DNA of 64,000 nt from contig NW_026614806.1 in NCBI RefSeq assembly GCF_030052815.1, positions 2,943,953 to 3,007,952 of the forward strand, read 5' to 3'. Below the pieces are notes generated by a model. It was not told the origin of the DNA. It saw only the letters and a list, made by a program, of their open reading frames with translations, and did not search any database. This DNA is from Hevea brasiliensis. Its lineage: Eukaryota; Streptophyta; Magnoliopsida; Malpighiales; Euphorbiaceae. The first letter of the stretch is position 1. Every line of letters starts with the position of its first letter. Both the position numbers and the translations under genes were made by a program. Positions 1 through 12,623 of this stretch are shown here, in pieces.

Positions 1-3000
1 TGAGTATTACTCTAACAATCAATTGAGTTTAATGGGTATTTATTAGAAATTAATAATTAAAATAATAATTTATTAAATTTTGGGGTAATATATTGTGACC
101 CCAAAATCCAATATCTATGTTAATGAGCCACAATAAGCTTGGACCAATATTTTAGTACTCATTAATAACAATTATCGAATTAAAAGTATATTGGCCAATT
201 TAGATTACTAATTTAACCTTTTTCAAAAAAATTAATTAATATCATTAATTGATATTTTTTATTAGTCCAATAAAATTTTAAAATAGAAAAATCTAATGAT
301 TGAATATATTTAGTTAAGCATCAAATAGAAACCTTTTATTACTATAATACGGGGCTGATTTAATTCTTTTTAAGTGTTTTTTTATTACTTAAAAATAGCT
401 TATATATTCATTATAAAAAAAAGACCAATATTGATTTATTAGTCAATATTATAAATATTAATTGATTAATTGGATCAATGAAAAAATAACTTATAAAAAT
501 ATTAATAATTTTATTTTTTTATTCAAAGTTATTGGTATTTTGCAGTTTTTTTAAAAAATTTTCAAAAGTTTTTTAGAGTGGTTGTGGCTCTTAATTAATT
601 TTAAAATTATTAGGACTGATGATGATATTTTTTTTATTAATGAGTATTAATAATGCGTAAATACAAAATTTTGGTTAATTAACATTTGCTTAATTAATAA
701 TTGAAAATATTGACAGTTTTTCCATAGTTAGTACTTCTAAATTTTCCTTAGTTGGCCATATTCTTAAAAGTTTGTTAATATTGGCCCATATTTTGCTTAT
801 TTTACCAATTTAACATTTTATTGGGTGATATTTTATTAGGACAATAAATATTAATAAAAAAATTTATATTATTAAAATATTAACTTATTAAATTTTTTAA
901 AAAATTAATCAACGTTATATCTTTAAATGTGAATGTACCAAATTTTAATAAAAACTTTTAAATTATTAGAATATATTAATTTTTTTTAATTTTAATGAAA
1001 TTTAAATAAAAATTAGTGACACATTAATATTTAAAATAAGAATAAGATTAGTTTAACTTAAAATGATCCAAGATCAAAACAATTTAATATATTATCATTC
1101 GCCGATTAAATTGATTGTTAATTTTAAATTTAGCTTAGGTCACTAATATTACTAAATATTGAGTATAGCCCATCATTGCCATACAATTTGTCTAGTAATT
1201 TGTTTATAACATATTTTTATAATGTTGAAATTAATTTTCTTATTGACCCAATTAAATAAAAAAAATATTTATTGGTTATATTATGAGTGAGATTTAAAAA
1301 ATAGTAAGGTCAAATTGTTTTATTTTAATTTTAAAATATATTTAAAATTTTAAAAATAAACCACATTTAAAGTACTCTAAAAACTAATACATTAAATTTA
1401 AAATATCTTTTTGTATTTAAATGTTAAAATTGTTATAAAATTGATAGCCAATATTCTTTTTACTAGTAATGGCCTAATATTTTTTATTAATTTTTTATCT
1501 AAGCTAATAATTTTTTTTTAATTATTAGAATATTGACTTATATTTTTATTAATAAAAATTAATATCAAAATGTTAATAAATATCTAATATTTTCAATAAT
1601 TTAAAATAGATGAAAAGTTTAAACATTTTTTATTTTCTTAATTAAACAAAGAATTAATGGAAAAATATTCTAATAAAAAGAATATTGATGACTAAATTTT
1701 TAATTAAGTTGGACTAATAAAAAAAATAAGTTTCAAATAAATTACTACAGCAACTTCACTAACTTTTAAAAATATGAACCCGTATTTTCAATAAATATGG
1801 CTAATAAATTATTTTAACCTAGTGATATGGCTCAATATTTTTTATTAGCCCGATTTTTAAACTACCACTAATTTTGTTAAAATCAATTTAATATTAATGA
1901 CCTAAATTAATGTGGTTGATAAAAATTTTATTAGAATATGCTCATAAATTAATATTATTAAAATTTTTGAGCTACTAACATTTAGATATATTAAAGTTGG
2001 GCTCATATTGTGTCAATAAAAACTATTCTAGTAATTTAAAATCAATTAATTTTAAAAGGTTACTAGAATAATTATTATTACTCGCAATTTTAATAGAAAA
2101 ACTTTAAATTAGTGTATAGTAATTTAAAAATTAATGATGGCTTATTAGTGGATAGTAATTTAAAAATTAATGATGGCTTAGGTCCATTAAATAACTAATT
2201 TATTTTTAAGCTAATTCTTGTAAGAGTTAAAATTTTAATATGGATATAATCATTAGCCCCATATATCTAATTAGATGGCTCCTATTAGGTTTAATTGAAT
2301 CTTTTTTAAAAAAAATTAAATAAAGTAGTACTTTAAATATGGAAGAATCCATATTTCAAAATTTTTTATTTTATTTGGCCAATATACATAGGTGAATATC
2401 ACTAGCTCTACAAATATATTGAGTAATGGGCTTAATTAAACAAAAAATTAATCGCACATATATTTTTTTTTATAAGAATATGTGGCCATATATTTACTTA
2501 CAATTTGAAGCTTTTAATCAATTTTGTTAAAATATATTTTTTATTACCCTAATTTTTTATAATCGTCATTAATTAATAATTTTATATTTTCAATGAAGCA
2601 AAAAAATTAAGGGGAAAATATTTTAATAATTTAAAAGCTTTTATTAAATAAGCTTGGCCAATAACAGCTAGACAAATATCAATTAAATTAATTTATAACT
2701 GTTATATTTATTAAATTGTGAGTGAGTACATAAAATAGGCAGGTCTAGTTATTATATGTGGTATTTGGACTAGAATTATTAAAAAAAAAAAATTTACTTT
2801 AGAGCGACCATTAAGGTTAGTTTTGAAAGTCCTAGAACTATTGAATCAACTAGTGGATAAATTAAAATTTATGATGATTATTAAAATATGAGTTCATTAA
2901 TTAATATTGGACTCATATATGGCCGTAAATTTTAACAGTTAACGTTTATTAAAATCTTAATGGTTGGTGTACATTGAATTGGTCTAATTGTGGGGAAATA

Positions 3001-3086
3001 ATTAAAATAAGCTAGGTTGAATAAAATTATGGATAAAAAAAATTAATAAGTCAATATTCTAATAATTTTAAATTATTTTTAAGAAT
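1..3086. other. AT-rich decayed repeat background, no gene
   Basis: No open frame of note, no RNA gene and no TE terminus is visible. The sequence is strongly AT-rich, and its rare G and C residues sit in recurring short words such as GGCCCAAT, ATTAGAATAT, CCCATTAAT and GAGTGAG on both strands. The same words recur in 6.6-10 kb, 13.9-17.4 kb, 20.9-29.3 kb, 41.7-43.3 kb and the second duplication copy. I read it as a deeply mutated high-copy repeat rather than as spacer near a gene. One better-kept copy of the recurring GTGAGTGAG...CATAAAA word lies at about 2718-2765. Confidence 0.6.
2117..2180. repeat. Short tandem duplication, period 36
   Basis: The segment beginning TAGTAATTTAAAAATTAATG at 2117 recurs almost unchanged at 2153. 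It is a local two-copy slippage duplication in the AT-rich background. Confidence 0.75.
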
Positions 3087-3091
3087 GTGAG
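3087..3091. repeat. Target-site duplication GTGAG, left
   Basis: GTGAG directly precedes the solo LTR and is repeated at 6585-6589 directly after it. The site is itself a copy of the GTGAGTGAG word found through the background, so the retroelement landed in that repeat. Confidence 0.75.
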
Positions 3092-4529
3092 TATGACGCC
3101 CCTTACCCGTCTATTGTATAGCTGAGCAAGAAGTGCCACATTCGGTGCCAGAGCACCCTATCTTGTCTTGTCATGTCTATTGTAAATTTTAATGTCCTTT
3201 AAATCAAGTAATTTAAGTGTATAATTTTTTTTTTTATATCTTATTTCTGTGGAGACCCGAACAGATCCTCCTCTGTTTTATTAGCAACTGGCGGGTTCCA
3301 CTATCACCTGTTAACATATTCATAGTCATCTCACATATTTCCATATCATATTCTTTTTTATCATATCATTCACAACTATTTATGAGATCTCAAAATAAAG
3401 TGTCATCTATTGCATTCATATGAAAATTCATAGATAATAAATTATAAGTTTTCATTTCAAGTCTAAAATGAAATACATCATAAACTAGTAATTACATCAT
3501 GACTAAACATAATGAACCAAAATACTAGTCTATACATGGGCCCTACCAAAATACAAAAGACCGGTGAGGTGACTATGGACAAAGGCAAATCTGATCAGAG
3601 CTCACAAGACACTCATCAGTGGTCTTCTGTCGCAGTGGACTGATCTCCGATTACGCGATGGAAAACCAACGCGCTAAGCATAACGCTTAGTGGTGCATAA
3701 TTTATAATAACAATAAATTAATAATTTGAAATAATATATGCAACTCATAATTTCTTGATCTTTTATATTTTTATTGCTGTTTGGAAACAATTAACATTAT
3801 CGGGATCTTTTATGATTACTTATTGTATTTTAAGTCTTAATTAATTTTTATCAGTGCCCAAGAAACCTATAACAATTTTATAAAGGCTGGATGCACGGGT
3901 GTATACTGGTTAGACAGTCATATATCTATCCAGAATAAATGCCCATCGGTGCACGAGGCCACCGGGCATGAGACCATTGTCGAGCTTGTAAAGCCAGAAA
4001 TAAAGTAGGCACAATGGCCAGTAAGTAGGCATATAGCCTATAGAACAATCATACCAGACATATATTGTCAGTTCATGATTTTCTCGGTAGGCAGTACTGC
4101 TATCTGTAGTCCCTAATTGGTATACTAATTTATCCAAACTAAATCAATAAGTCTAGGCATACTATGGGCAATTAAATATTTTTAATTAATTTAGCACTAT
4201 TCACTGTTACTATTTTCTAGTAATGTTCATTGGTACCATTAATTTCATATTAATAGGACATTAGTCCCAATTTACATATTCATATCATTTTTAATATTTA
4301 ATTATCCTTATGAGTATTTTAATTATCATATATAGCATTTTTCCTATGAACATTTCTTTAGGTTCATGTTGATGTGTTATCTTTATCTAGGAATTTGACT
4401 AGGTTAGGATGTCTATTTAGTCACACTTCCTTCATAACAATTGCTCCTCTATGTTTAAACTTGAATTTCAGCTTTTGAATCACTGAATTTGGGGTTATAG
4501 AACTCAAGTTATGGTCAAAATACCAAAGG

Positions 4530-5330
4530 AATAGTATCTTGGGACAATTTCTGGGTTGGCAGTTTTAGTGACTAAACTTGTGCTAACAATTTGATTTGGT
4601 TAAAGGCAAAACTGGGTCAAGTGGTCCTCATGAAAAGTGTAGCCCTATGTCTAAACTTTTCATTGATGAAATTTTAGGTCATTTGGACCAGTATAGAGAG
4701 AGTTATGACCAAATGAACACGTACTGTTCATTTGGTCATTTTCTGGGTTGGCAGTTTCAATGACCTAACTTGTGCTAACAATTTGAATTGGTTAAAGGCA
4801 AAACTGGGTTAAGTGGTCTTCATGAAAAGTGTATTCCTATGTCTAAACTTTCCATTGGTAAAATTTTAGGTCATTTGGACCAGTATAGAGAGAGTTATGA
4901 CCAAATGAACATGTAGTCATTTTTTGGGTTGGCAGTTTCAGTGACCCAATTTGTGCTTACCAATTTGAATTGGTTAAAGGCAAAACTGGGTTAAGTGGTC
5001 TTCATGAAAAGTGTAGCCCTATGTCTAAACTTTCCATGGGTGAAATTTTAGGTCATTTGGACCAGTATAGAGAGAGTTATGACCAAATGAACATGTACTG
5101 TTCATTTAGTCATTTTCTGGGTTAGCAGTTTCAGTGACCCAACTTGTGCTACCAATTTGAATTGGTTAAAGGCAAAACTGGGTTAAGTAGTCCTCATGAA
5201 AAGTGTAGCCCTATATCCAAACTTTCCATGAGTGAAAATTTAGGTCATTTGGACCAGTATAGAGAGAATTATGACCAAATGAACACGTACTGTTCATTTA
5301 GTCACTTTCAGTGTTTGGTGCAGGGAAATC
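4530..5330. repeat. Four-copy tandem repeat inside the solo LTR
   Basis: A unit of about 182-192 bp occurs four times; the anchor GGTTAAAGGC starts at 4598, 4790, 4972 and 5164. Each unit carries the same order of words: a GGTTGGCAGTTTCA-like start, AAACTGGG, a CATGAAAAGTGTA-like word, GGTCATTTGGACCAGTATAG, then ATGACCAAATGAAC. Units differ by point changes and small gaps; the second has lost most of the hairpin arm. Such arrays are common in the U3 part of plant LTRs and may have carried promoter elements. Confidence 0.85.
4705..4739. other. Perfect 14-bp inverted repeat in LTR unit 1
   Basis: ATGACCAAATGAAC at 4705-4718 is followed, after a 7-base loop, by its exact reverse complement at 4726-4739. 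The third and fourth tandem units keep the arms with one or two mismatches. It could fold into a hairpin in RNA or be a dyad binding site; which, the sequence does not say. Confidence 0.8.
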
Positions 5331-6186
5331 CGAATTTGGGCAGTATTTAGGTCAAGTTTTGGACAGAATTTGGGCATAGTTTCTTCATGGAAAATGGGCT
5401 ATTTTGGGTCTAGTTTCACCTCCAATTGGCCTCATACCAATTGGAGTCACACAATTTCATTTATGGCCTAAAATGTACACTGCCCTCAACAAACACAACC
5501 TGCAGAAAATAGCACTTCCAATAATTCATTTCTCCTCCAACTTCCTTGCTTCAATTTGACATTCAAGGCACTTCTAAATATCATCAACACATCTCAACAA
5601 TCCCAATTGCATGGTATAATGCAAAAATATCAAAGTTAGGCCAAACCCTAACTCACAATTTCAACCTCATAAAATCTCAATGTAAATCAACTTCTAATAC
5701 TTATAAATGCATCAACCAACATCATTAAATCACTTTATATACATCATAGTCATCAAAAACCATCACTCACCATGGGTACCAAAAATTCACTCCCCTCATA
5801 ACTCACCTATTTCTTTTAGTTTCTTACAAATTTCACTTCATTTTAACCTTAACTCAAGGATTAATAAAGGAAGAAAGGAAGATTAGGCACTAACCTCTTG
5901 GGTAATTTGTTAAACTTCAACTTTTCTTCTTCTTTTCACTATCAATGGCTTCCTTATGGAGTGGCCTAACTTTTTAATGCAGGGGTCTATGGGTTTTGGT
6001 GAGTGAAAGCTTGGGAAATCAAGCTTTAAGCTTGATAACAATGGTGGGGAGGGAGAGACCAAGGGAGACGGCAAGGAGAGAGAGAGAAGAGGAAGAAGAA
6101 GATGGTTGGTGGGGTTTTGTCTCTTGTGGTTATTTATATATATACATTTATGTGTACTTTATTATTTTTAAATTTCATAAATCTAT

Positions 6187-6242
6187 TTCCTTTCTTTTCT
6201 TTTCTTTCCTTTTCTTTTCTTTTCTTTTCTTCTTCTTTCTCT
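6187..6242. repeat. Polypyrimidine TTTTC-type microsatellite
   Basis: An almost pure T/C run built from TTTTC and TTTCC steps, inside the solo LTR. Read from the minus strand it is a purine tract. It also produces the odd Phe/Ser-rich open frame across 5996-6307. Confidence 0.85.
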
Positions 6243-6584
6243 TCTCATTTTTCAAATTCAAATTCATAAAATTAATTTATGTTAATTATTCTATTTCCAA
6301 ATTTTAAGTTGACATTTAAGTCAAAATTCACCTTTAGGGGTGAAATGACCAAAATGCCTTTCATGGTGCTCATCGGATTATTTTTATTTTTTATACCAAT
6401 TAATAAATTCTCTAAATTTTATTTTATTTCTCAAAATTTTTTCTATATTTTTTTAATATTTATTTCATTAATTTATGCCTCTTCACTATAGTTTAAGTGT
6501 ATTTTCAGACATCCTGACTATCCGAACAGACATTAGTCATCGGAACAGTAAAATGTACGGACTACTTATGGTGAGGGCGTTACA

Positions 6585-6589
6585 GTGAG
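6585..6589. repeat. Target-site duplication GTGAG, right
   Basis: Matches 3087-3091 exactly and continues into GTGATTAG, resembling the GTGAGTGAG background word in which the element inserted. Confidence 0.75.
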
Positions 6590-7342
6590 TGATTAGTTTA
6601 ATAAATATAAAATTGGCCCCATATTTTAATTAAATTTTTTGATCATTGGAAATATTGGTATTAGAATAAACCTCATGAGAATAAAAATATCAAATATTTT
6701 AGTAATTTAAAAGTTTTTTTAATTAACCCAACTAAATAATGATTAATGTTTAACATTGATCATATTAAAATTTATTACAATAGGAAAAAAATTAAAATAT
6801 CAATAATTACATATAGTAATGGGACTATGGATATAGTATAATCTATTATAATTTTGGCCTTATTATTGATATTATAATATTTTAACATAAATTAGTGGGA
6901 CCATATTATAATTTTGGTCATGGATATAACATAAATTAGTAGGATGATATTATAATATTTTATTTTTATGTTAATGTGATAAACTATTAGCCCATGTTAG
7001 ATATTTTTTATTTAACTGAACTAACAAAAAAATAAAAAAAAAATATTGATTTATATTAATTAATTATGATTATAATATTTAGTTATATGGGCCAATTATA
7101 TAAATATAACATTTAAATATTTTATTAATTTAAAATATCCACTAAGTTTGGCCAATTAAGTGTGGACCTAATTAATGGATATATTGAAAAAACTTTAATA
7201 AAATATCATTGGATAAGCTATTTAATTCTAAAATAAAAATTATTTGCTAACCGTTTAATTTTTAAATTCTTGTTTAAAAATATTTAAAAAATTTAAATAT
7301 TGGACCATTCTAAGCTCACTAATTTAGGTCTAAAAATGTTAT

Positions 7343-7410
<68 letters not shown>

Positions 7411-10072
7411 ATATGAGCTAATTTTAATGGACTCATTAATAAAATGGGTATGTTCTAATTGGCTGATATTTTTAAAATTTATTTTTAAACAATAAAAAAA
7501 TTGAACAAGATTTTTTATATTAGTCACAATTAAATTAAAAATTTAAATTACATAAAGCAATTAGGCTAATTTTAAATCAAAAGAAAAATTTTAATTAAAT
7601 ACACAGTCCCATATCTCAATAAACAGTAAATAATTTTCTTTTAGTTTTTATTGGCTCATATTTAATATTAGAATAAGCTTATTAGAATAAATGATAGATA
7701 TTCATCATAAAACAAAAATACTCAATTAACCTAGCTGATACAACTAATAATAAGCACATCAAAATTTTGGATCATATTGGTATTTTTTTTATTAGAATAT
7801 GACCTTATTAAATTTATTTAAATAATTAAAGTACTAGTGACGATATTACTTAAAATATGAGGCCAACAAAAAAGTTTTATTTAACATACCCAATTTTTAA
7901 ATTTAAGTAAGTTAATATATTCAATGTAAATCTTTTAAATATTTGGAACCATTTAATGGTATGAATATTCAATCAGCCTTTAAAAGTTTTGAATCTTTTT
8001 AATTTAATAAAATTTAAAAATTCCAACCTTTTATGGGTATGTGAACATTTTATTATTACAACTATAATTTTGAGCTCATAAATTTATTTTATATTTTAGT
8101 CCATAAACTGATATGTAGGCCATAAACTGAGATTAAAATTTAGAATATTGAGATTTATTTAGAACATATTCTATAAATTAAATAATAAACTTGAAAATTC
8201 TTTTTTATTAGTTTAACTTTTCAAAATTTTGTAAAAATTAATTTGAAACTAAATGTGAGAAACGGTTAAAAACATATCTTACTTAAGTTTTTTTTTAATG
8301 AATAATTTAATTGTTATAAAAGTACCCAGCTGAAGCCATATTAAAAGTTGTGTTATAAAACTGTCCAGTTGGCCCAATTTTATCATGTTGATTAAAGCTA
8401 GTCGAACATTTTTAAATGAATGGGGCTGATAAAAATGTTTGAATAGCCCTATATTATATATTCATTTAGAATAAAATGCCAATTAATATTAATATTTTTA
8501 TTCTAATCTTTTATTGATAATATTATTTAGCCCAGATAAAAAAAATTTTATCATCATTTAAAAGATTATATCCGTCAAAAAATATTTTGATTTTAAATTA
8601 CAGTTGTTTTACTAATTTAATCACTAATTGATTTTACTAATATTATTTGATTTAGAAAATATCAACTAATCTTATGGGCCCACCAAATATTGTTCAACAA
8701 AAATAAATAATTAAATTGACCTAATTATAAAAATATTTTTATTACTAAATTACTAAATAAGCTTATTAAATAGCTTTTTCGTTAAGTAATAAAAAATTTA
8801 AAAAAGAATTAAATTACTAATCAATATGAACAAAATTATGACAATTTCTAATTACAATTTCGTTTACCCACATTTGAGTTCGGCGTTTTTTAAAGTAAGG
8901 AGCTTAGCAAATAATTTAACATTAATGTTGATTGGCCAATATTTTGGCCTATAATTTAAAATAGTCTTTTTTGTTAATATCATTTGCTTCATTAAATTGG
9001 CCATTATTTCTTTTTTTTTAAATTAATTTTTTAAAATTTTATTAAGATTTTTTTAAGTACATGATTAAATAATTCTAATATATTAATTAATTATTCATAT
9101 ATTAACTCATAACTTCATCATATATTTTTAGACGATTATAAAAATATTTTTTTATTATTTGATGGCCCAATTTAGATAATGATGAATGTTTTCTCCCAAT
9201 TAATGTGCTTTATAACAATTAATAACTGATAAAATTATTGGCCCAATTTTGACACAAATTGAATATATTTTTTATTACCAATTTTTATTAGCCCAATCAA
9301 ATTAAATTAATGAACTAGCTGTATTTAATAGAAATTGAAATATTGACAAAATTTTGGATAAAATAATAAAAAAAATATATGGGGCTAAAATATTGACCAT
9401 TAAACATTTTAATAAATTAATGTTAAAATAATCGTTGAAAAACTAATGTTATATCCGTTTAGGTCAAATATGGTCATTAATTATTAGGCCTTGCGGTCAT
9501 AACTTAACTCATAAAATTGACACAATTTGGATAAGTCCCATATTTTATTTTAATTAAATTTAATTAATATCTACAAATAAAAAATTTATTTGAACTCATA
9601 TTTTATAGGCCCCATTAATTGTTATATTTAACGATTTTGGATTCACAAGTGTTGTTAAAAATTAGATCTTAATTTTAATGGCCAATATTAGTGGGATACA
9701 ATTTCGCCTTTTTTTTTTATCAAAGACAATTTGGCCATTTAACCTCATTAATTTTTCACATCAGTAAATGTGGACCTAACTGAAATATTGGTCAACAATT
9801 AGCTTAAAAGAATATAACTAAGCTATTTGTTTAATATCTATTTAACTTCAAAATATTGGTTCATTTTGCTCACTTGCATATAAGTTAATACGTTAGACCC
9901 ACTCCCAATTTAATTTTTTAAAAATTCTAAAATAAATTCAAAAAATATCTACAATCAATAAAAATATCTAAATGATGATTATAATATTTAAATATAAAGG
10001 ACTCGTAATGAATTTTAAATTATTAAAATATTAATTGGATATATTAAATAATATTAGTAATTTTAATAATGG
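6590..10072. other. AT-rich decayed repeat background, no gene
   Basis: Same composition and word usage as the first 3 kb; the two flanks of the solo LTR are continuous background. Apart from one long TA tract I see no TE end, RNA gene or coding frame. It ends where similarity to 45922 onward begins. Confidence 0.6.
7345..7408. repeat. (TA)n microsatellite
   Basis: About 32 uninterrupted AT dinucleotides. The Tyr/Ile-rich frame read across it on the minus strand (7342-7527) is an artefact of the repeat. Confidence 0.95.
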
Positions 10073-10901
10073 TCATATCATTTGGCCAATAAAAAAAATT
10101 TATTCTAGTCTACTAATATTTATTTCTTTTTAATTTTAAAAAACTAGTGGCGAATATTTTAGTAATAAAAATTAGTTAATGGCCTAGTTACTATACCTAA
10201 TTAATGGGCCAATAATGGATATTTTCTTTGAAATCAAATTTATTAAATTTAAAATGGCCGAATGGTTTGATATTTAAAATCTCAATAAATGGTCAATTAA
10301 AATTAACATTTTATTAAATCTATTATTAAAATAATATTTAGGCATAGGTTTTATAGTAATAAGAACATATCATACCATTATGGTAGTTTTAAAAGATTGA
10401 TTTTTTTTTTTATGTGGGTATGTTTTGTTAAAATTAAAATTATAATTTAGATAAGTTTAAAATAATTTTTTAAGTAATAAAAATAGCTTAAATTTTAATT
10501 TGTTCGGCCAATATGTAGATACATGGGGCTAATTTATGAACAATATAAAAAATTTAATTCTAGTCCATAAATTGTTATAATCATATTGACTATTAAATTA
10601 AAATATTATTAACCCAATTTTGTTTATTACAGGGAGTTGAAATTAGAATATAGTAAATTTGTTGGAATATTTGTTGAGCCCATTAAATAAAATTGACCTA
10701 AATGTTAATTGAATTTTAAATATGTTATTATTTAATTTAAAATATTATAAAATTGAATTAGTGGTTAAAAAACATAAAGCCATATAATTTTTTTAAAAAA
10801 AAATTAGAAATTTTATTCAGTAGCATCCTTAAGGAGGACATCTATTTATCTATGTAAAGTGACCAAATTTTCCTAAGGCATTGATATGTGACATAAACTA
10901 T

Positions 10902-12080
10902 CACTACACTAAAATTATTATATTGATATTAAAAAATTTGACTTAAAAAGCTATTTATTTATTTTTACATATTTTTAGAGACAGATAATTATTTGATAAA
11001 TATATATGTTTATATTAATAAATTATAGAGACAAAAAAAATTGTCTCCCTTTTCATTTTCATAAACTATATTATTTGTCCTAAATCTATTTTTAAAGACA
11101 AATTAAATTAACTTTAATTGTCTATACTAAAATTTCTAAATTTACTTTTAGAATCAAATAAATTTATTTCTAATAATATTATCTAAAAATAAATTATCTT
11201 GTCATTATATATTAATTTCTTCATATTATTAATTATTAATATAAAAGCATTTATTTGTCTTTAATAATTTAGTATTTATTTAATATAATATTTATTTACT
11301 ACTACAATTTAAAGAAAATTTATTTAAATTACAAAAGGTAATAAATATTATTTAAAATAAATAAATATATTTTCAAAAAAGTAAACTATAACTAGAGGGC
11401 CCCATATTTGGACCTCACTTTTTACTCGAAATATCAAGGGAGAAGGATTGCTTTTTATAGGAAAATCATCATCCCTCAAGTCCTAAAAAAACAATATAAG
11501 ACATCACTTTCTTTTTCTTTTTTTTCTAATTATTATTTTCTTAATTTATAATTCAAAATTTAAATTTTTAATTTATCATATAAATACTTTATTATAATAA
11601 AGAATTAATAATATATTATATTATATAATAAAATTTTATTATATTTGTTATAGTACTTATATATTTTGAAGTACAAATTTAATTAAAAATACACTTACAA
11701 AATAAATATATTAATATATGTATAATTAATAAATTCAAATCATCAAAATATTTGTAGTTAGTAAGTTTTGCCAAAAAAATTAATTATTAGAAACAAAAAA
11801 TATAACATATAGAGATTAATAAGTTTTGCCTCAAAAAATTAATTATTAGAAATAAATAATTATATATTTAGAGACTAATAAGTTTTAGCCCCAAAAAATT
11901 AATTATTAAAAAAATAATATAATATTTAGAGGCTAATAAGTTTTTGTTTCAAACAATGAGTTATTAAAAATAAATAATATAATATTTAGACACTAATAAA
12001 ATTTTGCCTCAAATAATAGTTATTAGTAATAAATATCTTATCTGTCTCAAGGTATATATCTCTAAAAGACAATATTATAG
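10902..12080. mobile_element. Possible non-autonomous CACTA-like element, copy 1
   Basis: The left edge reads CACTACACTAAAATTATT, as CACTA (En/Spm) elements begin with CACTA. It is followed by repeated words of the GAGACAGATAAT and GAGACAAA...TTGTCTCC kind in both orientations, as in CACTA subterminal regions, and then by a five-copy tandem repeat. I cannot find a clean right terminus: TATTATATGGTG near 12081-12092 only weakly resembles the expected inverse of the left end, and no 3-bp target duplication is clear. No transposase is encoded. The counterpart at 46750 has CATTACACTAA, one base from the canonical end. Confidence 0.35.
11759..12020. repeat. Tandem repeat of about 58-60 bp, five copies
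   Basis: The word AAGTTTTGCC or a close variant recurs at about 11763, 11821, 11880, 11938 and 11999, each followed by AAAAAATTAATTATTA and an ATATTTAGAG-type word. Copy 2 has a shorter, mutated version at about 47790-47965. Confidence 0.75.
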
Positions 12081-12572
12081 TATTATATGGTGTTGCCATG
12101 TGACATTCTTTATAAACGGTTTTTCTTGCTTTATAATTATTTTTTATACTAAATTTAATTCTCTTTTTATATTATTATTATTACTATTACTCTTTTAATT
12201 TTTATAATTATATTTCTCATTTTCTTTTAAGCATTGTTATTATTATTATTACTTTCTTTTTTTATGATTTAAATGATTATTTTCTATAATAATTTATTGT
12301 TACATTGCTTTTTTATGAAAAGATAAAAATAATAATATTTTTAATTTAATACCCCACATCCTATAATATGATTATGTTTACCAAAAAATAAATTAAAATT
12401 TTATTCACGTAATATAATTTATTATGAAGTTATGTAAAGTAGTAATTTATTTGTAAAATATAAATTATTAATTTCATTAATTTTTCTTTATTTTTATCAA
12501 TTTGGTAGTTAGTTATTTTAAATTATAAATTCAATTATCCTCTTAATACTATAATAAGTAGTCATTATTATT

Positions 12573-12584
12573 CGATAAATTATA

Positions 12585-12623
<39 letters not shown>

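Larger units (their letters stand above)
3092..6584. mobile_element. Solo LTR of a large LTR retrotransposon
   Basis: A 3,493-bp block of visibly higher GC than its flanks is bounded by imperfect inverted ends (TATGACGCCC at the left, GGGCGTTACA at the right, whose reverse complement is TGTAACGCCC) and by the 5-bp repeat GTGAG. There is no second LTR, primer-binding site, polypurine tract or gag-pol frame, so this fits one LTR left by unequal recombination. The usual 5'-TG is TA here, a G-to-A change expected of decayed methylated DNA. A long LTR with internal tandem repeats suits Ty3/Gypsy chromovirus-type elements, but superfamily and strand cannot be fixed without coding sequence. Small open frames inside it (for example 5144-5350 and 5996-6307) are not genes. 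Confidence 0.75.

Noticed and set aside
3217..3423. 68-codon open frame, plus strand
   Set aside because: Lies inside the solo LTR, is hydrophobic and low-complexity, and has no family resemblance or promoter.
3910..4137. 75-codon frame on the minus strand with many Trp and Tyr
   Set aside because: Also within the solo LTR. It is tempting as a small membrane protein, but there is no second copy or conserved motif to support it.
5996..6307. 103-codon frame with charged start and Phe/Ser tail
   Set aside because: The charged part comes from a GA-rich tract and the tail from the TTTTC microsatellite in the LTR.
7342..7527. Minus-strand frame ending in repeated Tyr-Ile
   Set aside because: Translation of a (TA)n microsatellite.
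1..10072. Organellar (mitochondrial or plastid) origin because of extreme AT content
   Set aside because: No organelle genes, tRNAs or rRNAs appear in 64 kb, and nuclear-type TEs are interspersed throughout.
12004..12198. 64-codon hydrophobic frame with Leu-rich end
   Set aside because: Reads through T-rich and TTA repeat sequence; interrupted in the duplicate near 47960-48070.
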